From: Cristatella mucedo | Taxonomy: Eukaryota; Bryozoa; Phylactolaemata; Cristatellidae | Assembly: GCA_009760855.2 (NCBI GenBank) | Contig: WPIO01000168.1 | Location: 303,001-367,000 of the forward strand | DNA: 64,000 nt | Direction: 5' to 3' | Shown here: piece by piece, positions 34,318 to 49,300 of the stretch | How the letters are laid out: the number at the start of each line of letters is the position of its first letter | Position numbering within the stretch: the first letter of the stretch is position 1 | Notes under the pieces: model-generated | Databases searched by the model: none | Seen by the model: the letters and a program-made list of their open reading frames with translations, nothing else | Told to the model about the DNA's origin: nothing | Translations under genes and position numbers: made by a program

Positions 34318-35490
34318 TGATAATAATACATTTGACAGAGCACCCTTAGAGAACGTAATCTCTCTTTCTAGGCTCTTTACTTTTGCCTTAAAGGAAGCAC
34401 GATCGAATGGTGAGTATTAGCATGTTCAATGTCAACAAGCATAGCATATGGTTAGAGGTGACATGCACAGGGTCAGCATGCGAATATGATTAGTGGCAGC
34501 AAGCACTGTGTCGGCATGCATCAACACACAAAGGATGAATCACCCGGGTCCACTAAATGCTGTAATAAATAAATACATTTTTAGCTTCTTTTTAAATGTT
34601 ATCAAGGGAGCGAATATTGTGACTCATTCTGAAGTATGTTCTAGGCTGTGGTGGTAAACAAACTAAAGGCATGGTCTCCAAAGGCTTTGGAGATTTGTAC
34701 GTCGTGTAGCTAAACGATTTGATTCAGGAAAGCAGGTGGTACAATGCCTAGCCTGGCAGGGAAGTAATTCTGATAGGTAGGTTGCAGCCAAATAATGAAG
34801 GGACCTAAAATTGAACAACGACAGATTCCAATTTCTGAACCACACTTGGTTTGCCCATAATCACTAAGTTGGTTGTGTCTTCATTCAATTTAAGAAAGTG
34901 TGCTGCCATTCATGTGCGAATGTCATTAATACATGCAGCAAGGTAGTTAAGAGAATTCGACGTGCTCGAGGGCTGGAAGGGATCAAAGCAGGTACAACTG
35001 AGTGTCATCTGCATAGAGGTGAAAGCCTAGATTGTGCCTGGAAAGAAGAGAGTATAAACCGTGAAAAGAACTAAACCAAGCACAGAGCCCGGAGGTACCC
35101 CATGCTTTAGCGGTTCCTCGGATGATCTTTTACGGTTCAAATCAATACTCTGGAGTCTCCCACTGAGATAGGACCTGAACCACTGCAGAGCAGTGCCAGC
35201 AATGCCCAGGCGAGATGACAGGCACTCAAGAAGGACTTGGTGATCGATTGTATCAAAAGCTGCCGAAAGATCGAGCAAAACAAGCAGAGACACTCTACCT
35301 AAGTCTGCATTCCTAAGAAAGTCGTATTCATAGATCGTTATACACCCGAAGCAATGCTGACTCAATGGAGTGATTAGCTCTAAAACCAGACTGTAACTTA
35401 CTATCAAGGTTTGAAGTTTTAGTGTATGAGTTCGGCTGGTCTGCCACGGCTCGTTCCAGTGTCTTTGATAGGAACGGTAGAAGGGAAATT
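34318..35490 (-). mobile_element. LINE-A copy with internal deletion
   Basis: Tail at 34318, 3' UTR, the C-terminal coding end to about 34830, then a jump directly to the 'LVMGKPS' region and the RT core (35407-35027 open for 126 codons, with [20 protein letters not shown] and GVPPGSVLG). Comparison with 967-3112 indicates that an internal segment of several hundred bp is missing. Truncated near 35490. Confidence 0.85.
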
Positions 35491-35634
35491 AGTAGACCAT
35501 TGGCTCATGGTTTTGCATGTAAGCAGATGCAGATGTCTGTGCTGCTGCTGAGCCTTTACTCGCAATATCAAGAGGGAGAGGGATTAAGGAGGGATGAGAT
35601 GAGAACAAGAATCAGAGAAAGAGAGAGCCAGTCA

Positions 35635-36429
<795 letters not shown>

Positions 36430-36770
36430 TTGGCTAAGGTGTGCGCACTGAAAGCCTCTCCGACTTTAGAGCGAGCGTGCTAGAAAAAGGTCTCCTACTT
36501 GAACACCGCCTACTATCTCTTCTGCTTCTCAGTCTTCCAGGCTTCGTGGAGCTTCTCTTTTCAAAACTTTTCAAGTCCCTACAGTTAGGATGCGTGCGTG
36601 CATTGAGTCGTGCTGCTGGCAACCTGCTACGAGTATCACTACTCTCTAGAGTCACCGGAGTTGATACCGTAATGCAGCAAGCGGCAGCAACCAACAAAGT
36701 TAACTAGCACTTCCCGAGTGACACTCGTGACTCTCGTCCGTTGAGGCAAAGGCATACATAGAGTATCTTG

Positions 36771-36835
36771 CACTTGTGCTCGGCTGCTGCATGCGTTCCA
36801 TCGCTGCAATGTCTAGTAGCAGCCGAGCACAAGTG
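36771..36835 (+). promoter_or_regulatory. Perfect 18-bp hairpin 70 nt upstream of NAB start
   Basis: The left arm cacttgtgctcggctgct (36771-36788) and the right arm agcagccgagcacaagtg (36818-36835) are exact reverse complements separated by a 29-nt loop. If this is transcribed as 5' UTR, such a stem would be very stable and could affect initiation at 36906. Transcription of this segment is not shown by the sequence. Confidence 0.6.
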
Positions 36836-36905
36836 AGCTGCCGCACTGAACGGAAGTAGTGCTCTCCTTTGTAGAGCGAAGGTCGCTGCGGAGGAAGAGC
36901 CGGAG

Positions 36906-38443
36906 ATGAACACAGCAACGAAGCCGAGCACAGCCTCCGAACTGCAGCTATACAGAGTCCTACAGAGAGCCAACTTGCTTTCCTACTACGACACGTTCAT
37001 TGAGCAAGGTCAGGACAATTGCAACCCGTGTCTTGAGCTAAAATCTATAGAGGTCAGTGAGGTCAGCTAGCAGTTGGTAGGTATCGGCATTGAGTCAGTA
37101 GGGTCGCACTGCCGGTCAGTGAGGTCAGATGGGGCTCCCCCCCGAAAAGATTCTTAGGTACAAGCCGAAAAAGTAGGGAATCAGAAGAGAGGCTATCTCC
37201 TCCGAGCAAAAAGTTCAGGAAGAGAGGCTATCTCCTCCGAGCAATATGTTATCTCCCCGAGCACAGAGTTCACTTCATTTTCGTAGTCACCGTGGCAGCA
37301 GCAGCATTGGCAGCAGCAGCAGCATTGGCAGCAGCATTGGCAGCAGCAGCATTGGCAGCAGCATTGGCAGCAGCAGCAACAGCATTGGCAGCAGCAGCAG
37401 CAGCAGCAGTGGCTGCGGTATATCAGCAGCAGCAGTGCTTTACTCAGCGCACTATCCAGTATGATACTCACAGGCACCTCGACGAAGCGACCGGCAGTGC
37501 TTTATCCGAGCCACCGGAAGCCAGGTCACAGGTCAATCCTTCCAGGTATAGGTTAGCAAAATTTCGGTTCAATCAATCATACCTTCATTAAACAGCAGTA
37601 CGCTCAGAAACCGCTCAGAAATGGTGGCAGTAATTTATAGGTTCATTGGGCAACAATCTAAAGCTTTGTCTCTGGCTTTTTTCACTTTCTCCTGCTTCTT
37701 TGCACTGGGACTCGCTATCTTCTCATTCTAGGTGATATATTATGCGATTTGGTAATCTATCCGATCCGATATGTTCCAGCATACTTAAGTATTTGAGTAT
37801 TTCTGCGTCCATGCTCATGTTCACATATTAAAGGTCACACCCTGATCAAGTCGTCTGCCTCGAGTGTATCATCATCGTGTACCCCATCGTCACCCATCGT
37901 GACTTCGGCACGTCTGATCTCATTCTCCCTAAACAAAGGTGCTCTTTTGACATCTGCAATTTTGGGCAAGTAAAGAAACCTACAAGTCTCTTGTAATTGG
38001 TGCTGTCCAAAGCAGAATAACATCCTATGTTCTTCTACTTGATCCTCCCAAGACCTTCCATCTTTAATGCAATGCTGCTACAACTCGACCAGCAAACGTC
38101 TTTGATGACACCGTGCATGTTACCACTAACCATTCTATCGTACTGCCTTTACAGTAAATTTAAAGTGCCTATAAATAGATTAAGTTCTCTTAAGGGCACT
38201 ATAAAAATGTTTTATTATATATTATTATTGTTATTATTACAAATAAATAGCCAAACATTGTTAACATCCGAAATCGACCATTTTCTTAACCTCTCTTAAG
38301 CAAGCATGCTGCCCAGTGATTGTAATGGTGACTTAGCTGAGCATTGATCATAGTTCCTCATGTATAACATGTAATGGATTAGGGACTCCATTCTCTCACC
38401 ACTGTCCTTGCAGTGAAGGGACGGACCCTCATCGCCGTGCTCT

Positions 38444-38512
<69 letters not shown>

Positions 38513-40288
38513 GCTCCTCCTCCATGCAAAGTTTCTGTTGAACTCCTAGTTGAACACGTCTCCCAGGCTAAAGAAAACCACTCGTCTTCTATATCCTTTG
38601 CCATCGGTTTTTGTTATGAGGTGCGTATTCTTTTTGCTGCCCGCTGGAACAAATGCAATAAATAGTGGCAAACCCCCATCCCTGCTAAAAACAGTGCTTG
38701 TCAGGCCACTCATTAAAAAGCCTTCCCTAGTTATCGAGAGTTAAAGCAACTTTCACCCTGTCTCCCGGCTGCCATTAACCGAAACACGTGAAATAGTAGG
38801 GGCCCAGGAACTAAAAGGTTACACTAGTTTAGCAGATTTTGCTGGCAAGTTGCAATCAGAACTTCGAGCTAACCATTCCAAGGAAGCTGTTCCGCTTTAA
38901 ATAAATAAATAAACCATAGCTGCTTTAGCAGCCTCTTTTTGTATAGCAACAGAAGAGCCTTGACGGCTATCACCACCGCTTGCAGTGGCGATAAAGGATC
39001 GCCCACCTCAGGAATTGAACCCACGACTTCGGAACCGAGGTCATGAAAGCAACCACCTTACCCAGTGTGCCATTGTGGCTCGTTTTTTCATTCGTCGTAC
39101 CATCGCGGCTCGGTTTTCAATGACTTTTTGAACAATGCTGATCAGGGTTGTGTGTCTCAGCTGGTACTTCCGCAACTGTCACCGGTACTTGGCACTATTG
39201 GCACTTAAACAAATGCCTGGGTAGTGCTAGCACAGTGCTAAATTGGGTTAGGTCTTACCTCAGTGAGATGCGTCAGAGGCTGTAGATGTAAATGCCTGCC
39301 GCTCCATCGAGGCACTCCTCTAGTGGCGTCTTTCAGCGTTCGGTCATTAGCCCGCTTCTTTTCACTGCCTATACTGTCCCCCGTCCCGGGCGATGTCATC
39401 CCCCCACACGAATTCGGCTTTCGTTTCTGAATAGATGGTCCGCCACATGGTCTTTCGATAATTTCTAGGTAATGTAATGTATCTCCGTCTGTAACTCCAC
39501 AAAACCACAAAGACTATATATGGCAGGAGAGTTTTGTGTAGCGCACTCACAGCCTAGGCGGCTTTCGGTACGCATTCGGTAGCCAACAGACTTCGTCTCG
39601 CGAAACAAAGAGAAAGTGGGAAGGATAGCAGAGTCAGGGGAGCAGTTGAGGTAGCAGTGAGTACCATCGAAGTAGCAGCTCAGGACCTCTGAGAAGCATG
39701 AGCCATAGTCGGCAGCAGGAGATTAGTTGTCGTTTCCAAGTCTTCATCAGGCACGATTCCCTTTCAGCTTGCACGGGCAGCATTTGCAGCGTTTGGATGC
39801 CTGCTATACTTCCTGAAGCTATAAACGATGAGAGAGGAGAAACCTGATAAGTGACAGTGATAGTGGGCAAACTCCCTAGTGATAGCCACTGGGAGTTGAA
39901 CGACTATTTAGATTCAGGTTCGTCTAGCACCACTCTTGTGACGTGACGTACCGTCTGCCCCTCTCCCCCAGTAGTGTGGGTGTGCTATTCTAAAAAGACT
40001 TCATTTGATGCGCTTTGCAATACGCCACACCCACTCACCGCGAGCGATCGGATAAGGAGCTCTGAGGAGTCCCAGGGCGGTTGGGTCGGTGAAGGACCCG
40101 AAGTGTCCTCCCACTGCCCCGCCCCCTGCTGCCCCGAGGCTGGAAGCTGGAACGAGCCACAATGGCCAGGGCCGCTGCTTTCCACCGCGCTACGAGAGTC
40201 GGCGAGTCGGCCGTCCATTCCTCATTTTTTCCCTTGGCTCCACCATCCGCCAAGGAATCTTGCCACGCAGGTGCTTCGTCCGGTAATG

Positions 40289-40332
<44 letters not shown>

Positions 40333-43300
40333 CTCTCCTATGTTTGTCAAAGCATTAAACTGGCTTTTCAGTAGTTCTTGCTAGATAGCGCTTCTCCATT
40401 GGCAGCGTGTCGTGAAGCGTTGGGATGGGGATTTGGTTCTCGTCCAGTGATATACAAGCAAGTTATTGTTCTAATAATAATAATAATAATTTATCATTAT
40501 AAATTGCTTTAAATAAACATTGAATATTATTGATATTTAATGTAATGATAATAATAGCTGATTTAACAGCCCGATTTGTATATCGGCAGAAGAGCCTTAA
40601 CCGATATCGTCGCTGCTAGCAGTGGGCAATGAAGGCCCACTGCAGAATTAAAATAAAGGAATAAATAAATAAAGAAGAAATAAAGGCCCACTGCAAAAGA
40701 AATAAAGGAGAAATAAAGGCCCACTGCAGAATTCGTACTCTAGACCTCGGTCATGAAGAGGGAGAACCTGACCTCCTCTGGGCTATCAAGGCACTATAGG
40801 GCGTATAGTCGTAAGCTCTACGCCTCATTATTATTTGCATGCGATGCACCGTCGTTGCCATCGTGGTCAGAGGTGGCACTCTGACTCTGAGTCGGGCAGT
40901 GGAGCGCATCTCTCTCTCAGCTGTCGCCTGCTTCAGCTCTGTGCCATCGTTGCTTGAGCGCTGGTCCAGCGTGGCACCCCCCAGATTCTGACACCTGATT
41001 GGCTGGTGCTGCTAGCAGCCGTGCCGTGATTGGCTACTTGTGGCACTGCTAGCCGTTTTTGCCGTGCAGGTGGCGACGACGTGCAGCAGCTGTGCGAGGC
41101 GGGCGAGGATGAATTTCTCGAGATCATGCGTCTGGTCGGCATGTCGGGCAAGCCGCTGCACGTGCGACGCCTGCAGAAGGCCCTGCAGGAGTGGGTGCTC
41201 AATCCCGGTTAGTGTCACGCAGCAGCCGCTGCTGCTTCCACTTCGGCAGCTGAAGCTGCTGCTGCCGCTGCAGCGACCGTCGGTGCAGCGCGATCACTGG
41301 ACTTGGACCGCCCGTGTTCGAATAGCAGAAACGGCTGTGCATTTTCGAGCCCGGCTGGAGCGATGCTGTACCTTTAAGGAGATGCTGAACGTTGACTCTG
41401 ACCGGTCTGGCCAATGAGAGCAGCCGAACCTGGCCACTCATCCGTCCAGCCATCGATAGGTGCTAAATACCAAGTGGGCCTGCCTCTCTGGGGCAGGCGC
41501 GCTCTTCAGCTCTCTGCAGCCTGTCTCTTATCTACATCTCTGGATTAGTGTGTGCTGTTCTCTTCTGCTCCTGGTCCGTACAGTTCGTTAAGGGAGACCA
41601 GCCTGTTCTGTGGCTGCTCTGCTCGATTGTGCAAGAAATGACATCAAATTCACTCCATGCATAGCTGCGTTTGTGTGCTTGTGTGTGTGTGCCTAAAGTA
41701 AAGGTTAGCTGGTTCAGCAGCCTCATTAAATTAATGCAAATGCAGAAGACCTTTTAGTTTCAATCTCTCGCCCGCCCTCAAGATCGGTCTATCTGCTATA
41801 CAAGTATGTTTTTATTCTTTTTTATTCTTTTTATTCTTTTTATTTCTATTTCTATTTCTATTCTATATTCTATTTATATTTCTATTTATTCCTTTTATTC
41901 TTTTTATTGGTTTTATTATTTTATCTTTTCACCGGTGTCTTGTGCTCGACAGTTGTCGACAGTCTCATTGCTATGACTAGTAAAGGACAGTGAAAACACC
42001 CGTGTCATTAGCATCTCTTGTAGACGACTTACTTTTTTTTCCTGATTATGGAATCACTACTTAACCAAGATCATTCGAATGTGATGCCCCGTTGCGATCA
42101 TCCAAGACTCGTAGTACAAATTAAAGCTAACGATTTAAGGGGATTTCCATCAATTTGTTATATTAAGTTCATCACAATTTAATTTACGTGGACACGTTTT
42201 TTTATCTTTAGAGAGCTAATTATGCTGCGAGCCACATTCGGCTCCTTAACTCGGCTGTGTGCCATGCAGCAGCCGTGTATTGCCAAAGCTTGACCGATAC
42301 TGCTGTCCCTTGCTTCTGCCGCCGTCCTTTCCAACTTCGTTTTCCTTTTTGTCTTTTGCAGCTCAGTTCTCACAGGCTCAGCTCTCCTCTGCCTCCTCCT
42401 CCTCACACTCCACCTCCGCCACCGGCTGCAGCGCCACCACCGCCTCAGCCATGACGACGGCGACCGTGCCCGCCCATCTGTCGTCTGCTGCCCCTGCTGT
42501 GCAAGCGGGTGGCCTCGGCTTGCCCGGCGCAGCCACACTTCCGGCGCCCGGCAGCATCCTGGCGCTGGCCAAGCAGCTGGGCGTACCCGGCTCTGCTGCA
42601 GAGCTGCAGCGGTCGCCTCTGTCGCTCAAGCAGACGTCGGCAGCGTCGTCGGCACATCCTCTGCCGCCTCTCGCTTCCTTCATGTCAATGACGAGCTCCG
42701 GCAGTGCCAGCTGTGGCGGCATCGTCTCGGCGGCATCCGGTTCGGCAGCCGACGCTGCCGCTGCTGCGGTAGCGTCCTGGGCATGCACCAGCCCACCCAA
42801 GTCACCGGCCGCCGTGACCTCGGTCGGCAGCCGCTCGCCGGCCTTGTCGTCGTGCACAGCGGCCGCAGCTGCCAGCCTCGCCGGCCTAGCCGCCGTCGGC
42901 TCCCCATCAGGCGCTGGCCCGTGCATGGTGCACCACCTGGCGGCTGCGTCGTCTGCTGCCGACAGCGACGACCTCGACCCGGAATATTCGAGTCACAGCG
43001 AGGTGCGTTGGGCGCGCTGTCTTCGGCTGCGTCTTTCCGCCGCGAATGTTTGCGGTCAGTGCGAGTCAGTTATTGGCGCCACGCGTTGCACTGCCGCCGC
43101 TGCGAGTGGCCAAGCGAGAGCAGCAACAGCAACTGCAGTTCTGTCGGACGACCTCTGATCGGGTGTTGCTTGGCAAAAAAATTGAGGAAATGGTGAAACT
43201 GTAGCCGTGCATGTTTAACTTTCTTCTTCTACCCCCTTTCTCCTTCTACACTCTCCTTTACCTTCCTTGGCCTGACGTCTGCATCATCAGGCCTGAGTCA

Positions 43301-46300
43301 AAGCCTGTTGCCTAGTGGCAGCCATGCCCATGTGGCAGTTGACCTCACTACTAGTACCGTACACAGAATTCGCAATGATCCGTGCATGAAAACTCATTAC
43401 GGTGGCACTGTGGCATGGTGATTAAATTACTCTGTTAGAAATGCATTGGTGGTCAATATATAAAAAAATTGACGTTTTCATAGCTTGCCTTTTATAAGGC
43501 AGACGCATTAGAAAAACAATCCTCAGTTTAAGATTGACACGTAGCAGGAGAAAATAGAACAAAAACATTCAAATCGTGCCTAATGTAGTGTATCTCTGTC
43601 TGTAACTCCACAAAGTCATAAATACTATGTGGGTGTTACGCAGGAGAGTTTTGTATAGCGCACTCACAGCCTAAGCGGCTTTCGGTACACATTCGGTAGC
43701 CAACAGAATTCGTCTCACGCTACAAAGAGAAAGTGGGCAGCATAGCAGAGTCAGGAGAGCAGTTGAGGTAGTGAGTAGCATGGAAGTAGCAGCTCAGGAC
43801 CGCTGAAAAAGATGTGCCATAGTCGGCAGTTGGAGAGTAGATGTCGTTGCGTAAGAATTGTGAAAGCGAGTTCCAGTCTAGGACCTGCAGAGCTAAAGCT
43901 TCTGTCCCCAACGGTCTTTAAGCTGAAGAATGGAGCAGCTAATTTATTGTCCACACAGGACCTGAGGGCGCGAACAGGCTGAAACTGATGCAGCAGTTCA
44001 GCTAGGTACGAAGGAGCCAAGCCGTGGCGAGCCTTGTGGGTCAGTGTAAGAACTTTGCTCTGTATTCTTTGCTCAACCGGCATCCATCCTAGCTCTTTTA
44101 GCAAAGGAGACACTTGTTCAAACCTCTGGGACTTGAAGGCTAGCCTTGTAGCCATATTTATAGTCAGCTGCAGTGGCCTAATTGCTTTCTTTGGTAGCCC
44201 AGCCAAAAGGGAATTACAATAATCAGCCGAGACAGAACTAAGTAACTAATTAAATTTTGTTACAAGCCACTGTGGAAGACAGATCCTAATCTTGGATAGG
44301 GATCGGACGTGATAGATAGCTGTAGAAGCAGTCTTCTGAATGAAGCTTTTAAAATAAAATTTAGGCAGCTGTCGAAAATGACACCTCAATTTCGAATACT
44401 TGGTGTTGGTTGCACGACAACATCATCTATTAGAAGAGAAAAGCCTTTTAATCCAGCCACACGCTTAAGATGTCCCATGAGCAGCAGTTGGGTTTTATCA
44501 TCATTTAATTTCAAGAGGTTTTCCTACATCCAGGATCGAATATCAGCAAGGCAAGCATTCAGTTTCTCAGTTGCTGCAGCAGATTCCGACGGTTTGAATG
44601 CCAAACACAGCTGAGTATCGGCAGCATAAAAGTGATATCTTATTCCATGCGCCTTAATCACTTTTCCCAGAGGTTGAGTATAAATGAAGAACATCAAGGG
44701 ACCGAGTACAGACCCTTGAGGGATTCCACAGGTGACCCTTCTGGTGTGTGAGACCTGACCCCCATACGAGACGGATTGAACACGATCGGGCAAGTACGAT
44801 TTAAACCACGCCAGCGTCTCGTCTGCCAGACCGATCGTTGTTCTCAATCGTTCAAGCAGAAAATCCTGATCAGTGGTGTCGAAGGCAGCAGACAGATCTA
44901 GCAGAGCTAGGTCAGTGACATTCCCATCGTCGTTGTCATGTAGAATGTCATTGTTAACACGGAGTAGAGCAGTTTCAGTAGAAGGCTGCCTCTTGAACCC
45001 TTATTGAAATATTTCTGACATTTAATTCTTTTCAATATGTTCAAACAGCTGCCTAGTAATATTTTTTTAAATAATCTTTGACAAGAAAGGAAGAAGGGAA
45101 ACTGGGCCTTATTTGCAAGGACCTCTGTATCTAATCCAGGCTTTTTAAGTATGGGTCTAACGATTGCCGATTTGAAGGACTTGGGGAGGACCCCTTTTCC
45201 CAAGCAAGCATTAAAAATCTTGGTTATGGCAGGGCTAAGTTGGTTTTTCAGTGAAGACCACAGAGATGATGGTATTGGGTCTTCAGGAGACAAGCTCCTT
45301 TTGCTAGACCTTATTAAGGCAGCCACATCGCATGCAGAAACCTCGGAAAACGTTTTAAGGACTGTCACAGGTTGTGGAACCGCAATTGCTTTAGTCGGAG
45401 GTGGCTTTATGGAGGCACGAATGTGCACAATTTTTTCAGTAAAGAAGGCTGAAAACTTTTCGGCCGAGCCCTTAATACCCACTGAGAAGTAACCATTCGA
45501 ATTTACTGTTGCGATTTTCTGCTCAATTTTAGGCCTTCTTTACATTTGCCAGGCCCGCCCATTTAATAAATAGAAAACATGCTGCCCTAAGTGGTTGTAA
45601 AACCATGAGTGGAAACCATGGAATAAGTATTCGGGCTCGAGTCAATTTCTACAGCGATATGTTCACTGGTTCTCATTATGATAATAATAATAATAATAAT
45701 ATTGCACTTGATAAAGTGCCCTCAGAGAACTTAATCTCTTTCTAGGCGCTTTACATTTGCTGCAAAGTGATACGCAATAGAATAGTAAGTAAAATCATGC
45801 TTGAAAAACAAACAAAATGAATAACATGGTTAGGGGTTACATGCACTGTGTCAGCATGCAAATGTGGTTAGTGGCAGCATGAACAGTGTCAGCACGCATA
45901 AGCACATCGAGGACGAATCACAAGGACCCACTAAATGCTGTCCTAAATAGGTATGTTTTTAAGTTTCTGATGATTTATGATGAGTTTATGATGATCATTA
46001 AATAGAGCAGACAATGGCCGAGCACTCCTGCACGGTCACCCTCGAGGGAACAAGTTGCCATTGGTTGCCTCTAGTTCATCTCTCGAAACTATGTGCCGAC
46101 TTCGCCGCGTGCGATTTGTAGCCCCCCTCCCCTACCGTACCTACCCTGTCTGTTTTCATTGTTGGAGCTCGGCCAAGCACTCACAGGCAAGGTAAGATGT
46201 CATACCCCCATCGAGATTGAAAAGTAAATGTCATTCGAGGATAGTATGATCTTAAGGGGGAAGTCAAGTAAATACTTACAAAATTGGTCTGACGATCGAA

Positions 46301-49300
46301 TATTTGTTTAGGGTATCTTTTCAAGACAAACGTGTTAGAAATGAGATGGGAAGTTGTGACAACTTGCACATAAAAGAAAATTGATTATGCAAACCATGGC
46401 TAACCGGAATGTAAATCGGAAGTAAGTTATCTGCAAACAACAAATTTACCGATCTCTGCATCCTATGCGACTGGTATCTCAACTTGTTGAACCTTGGTAG
46501 ATCTCGGTAAATTCCATGAAGCTTGTTGAGGTGCATTCTTGTGACTTTTAAAAGCTTCATTTTGATTCTAGCTTTTTACCTTGTAAATTCTATAAATCGG
46601 CCAATATCATGGTTAAATTTTAAAATGTGAGTTCAGCTCTGCCTGTATAATGTTATTTCTAGAATTATTTCTGATTTCGGCCTGATAGGTTTTGCTACAC
46701 GTGCCATCAAACATCCTGGAGCTTTATTTCCTCCAATCGTGGACATGTGTAGCAAAACCTTTCCTGCCACTAGCTGTCTGCTGATTTCATCTACCCTGCT
46801 TTTGCTGCACGCAGGACGGCTCTGCAGCGGCACTGACCGCCGGTGCCTCGGGCGGCTGCTTGACAGCTGGCCAGATCGAGGCGATTCGCGAGGCAGCCAT
46901 TGTCTTGTGCGACTCACTGCCGTTCATGGAGCCCAAGCCTCTGAACCTCAAGAAGCCGGTCAATCGAAACATCGAGGTACGTATGGTAGTGCAGGCCTGG
47001 GCGCACTTGGGCGTGCTTGGGCACGCCTGGGCACAGCATAGCTGAACTCGGTGGACTCGGACGATAGAGCTGGCTGCCACGCCTGCTACTGCATGCACGG
47101 GTCTGTTGTCTGTTTTTACTGCATGAAAGTATGCATATGCCACAAGTGCTTTAGGAGCATGAAGCTGCGATGCTTTACACATGTTTGGATAAGAAAAAAT
47201 AAAGTGATATCAACAAACCCTCTGTGGTAGTGTGTGCTTTGCTGGAGAGTTTTCTGTCGCCTACCCAAAACCAAAATGGCTTCTGAGCACACATTAGGTG
47301 GCCAACAGACTTTATCTCAAGAAAACGAAGAGAAAGTGAGGAGCATAACGGAATCAGCTGGGCAGTCGAGGAAGTGAGTGACGTAGTGGCAGTAGCAACT
47401 CAGGTCGGCTTAAAAGTGTGCATCGAAGTCGACAGCAGGAGAGAGTAGATGTCGTTGCTTAAGAATTGTGGAAGTGCGTTCCACAGAGGCTCGGACTTTG
47501 CAAAAAGCAAAAGCTTCTTGTTTTTTAAGTGAAAGAACGCAGCAGCAGCTGATCAATCAGCTGATGCTGCCGATTGATTGATGATGTAATGTATCTCCGT
47601 TAGTAACTCCACAAAGTCAAAAAGACCATGTGGGTGTTACGAAGGAGAGCTTTGTATAGCCCACTCACAGCCTAAGCGGCTTTCAGTACGCATTCGGTAG
47701 CCAACAGAATTCGTCTCACGCTACAAAGAGAAAGTGGGAAGCATAGCAGAGTCAGGAGAGCAGTTGAGGTAGTGATTAGTATAGAAGTAGCAGTTCAGGA
47801 CCGCTGAAAAGGATGTGCCACAGTCGGCAGTAGAAGAGTATTTTTCGTTGCGTAAGAATTGTGGAAGCGAGTTCCACAGCCTAGAACCTGCAGAGCTACA
47901 GCTTCTGTCGCCAACTGTCTTTAAGCGGAGGAATGGGACAGCTAATTTATTGTCCACACAGGACCTGAGGGCGCGAACAGGCTGAAACTGATGCAGCAGT
48001 TCAGCTAGGTACGAAGGAACCAAGCCGTGGCGGGCCTTGTGGGTCAGCGTAAGAACTTTGCTCTGTATTCTTTGCTCAACCGGCAACCATTCTAGCTCTT
48101 TCAGCAAAGGAGACACGTGCTCAAACCGCTGGGACTTGAAGACCAGCCTTGCAGCCATATTCATAGTTCGCTGTAGTGGCATAATAGCTTTCTTTGGTAG
48201 CCCAGCCAAAAGGGAATTACAATAATCAAGCCGAGACAGGACTAAAGAGCTAGTTAAATTTTTTACAAGCCACTGTGGGAGACAGCTCCTAAGCTTGGAT
48301 AGGGATTGGATGTGATGGCTAGCTGTAGAGGCAGTCTTCTGAATGAAGCTTTTGAAACTGAGGCAGCTGTCGAACACGACACCTAGATTACGAGCACGTG
48401 GTGAAGGTCGCACAATAGCATCACCTATTAGAACAGCAAAGCCTTTTAATCCAGCCACACGCTTAGGGTGTCCTATGAGAAGCAGTTCTGTTTTATCGTC
48501 ATTTAATTTCAGGAAGTTTTCCGACATCCAGGATCGAATATCGGCAAGGCAAGCATTCGGTTTCTCAGTTGCTGCAGCAGATTCCGACGGTCTAAATGAC
48601 AAATACAACTGAGTATCGTCAGCATAGAAGTGATATCCTATTCCATGGGCCTTAATCACTTTTCCCAGAGGTTGCGTATAAATAGAGAACATCAAGGGAC
48701 CAAGTACAGACCCTTGAGGGACTCCACAGGTGACCCTTGTCATGTCTGAGACCTGACCCCCACACGACACGGATTGAAAACGATCAGACTAGTAGGATTT
48801 AAACCACGCCAGTGCTTCGTCTGCCAGACCGATCGTTGTTCTCAGTCGTTCAAGCAGAATTTCGTGATCAACGGTGTCGAAGGCAGCAGACAGATCTAGC
48901 TGAGCTAGGGCAGTGACATTCCCGTCGTCGTTGCCAAGTAGAATGTCATTGTTAACATGGAGGAGAGCAGTTTCAGTAGAGTGCTGCCTCTTGAAACCTG
49001 ATTGAAATGTTTCTGACATTCCCTTATTTTCAATATGTTCAACTAGCTGCTTAGCAACAATTTTTTCAAGAATCTTTGATAAGAACGGAAGAAGGGAAAC
49101 TGGACGATAGTTTGCTAGGACCTCTGTGTTCATTGATCATCAATCAATCATCAATTGCTGATCATGCAATCAATCAATTGCATCATTCAATTTGATTGCA
49201 TTTTCAATCAATTGCAATCAATTATTGATGCAATCAATTTTGATCGAAGTTGCATTGATGATCAATCTTGATCATGATTGATTGATCAATTTGATGACCA

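Noticed and set aside
42259-42361. NAB translation starting at 42259
   Set aside because: The segment before 42362 is a pyrimidine-rich intron end with a clear acceptor, and NCD1 homology lies in the two upstream exons.
43003-43158. Exon 3 of NAB continuing to a stop at 43158
   Set aside because: It is open by chance. The GTGCGT donor after 43002 joins in phase with exon 4, which carries further NAB homology.
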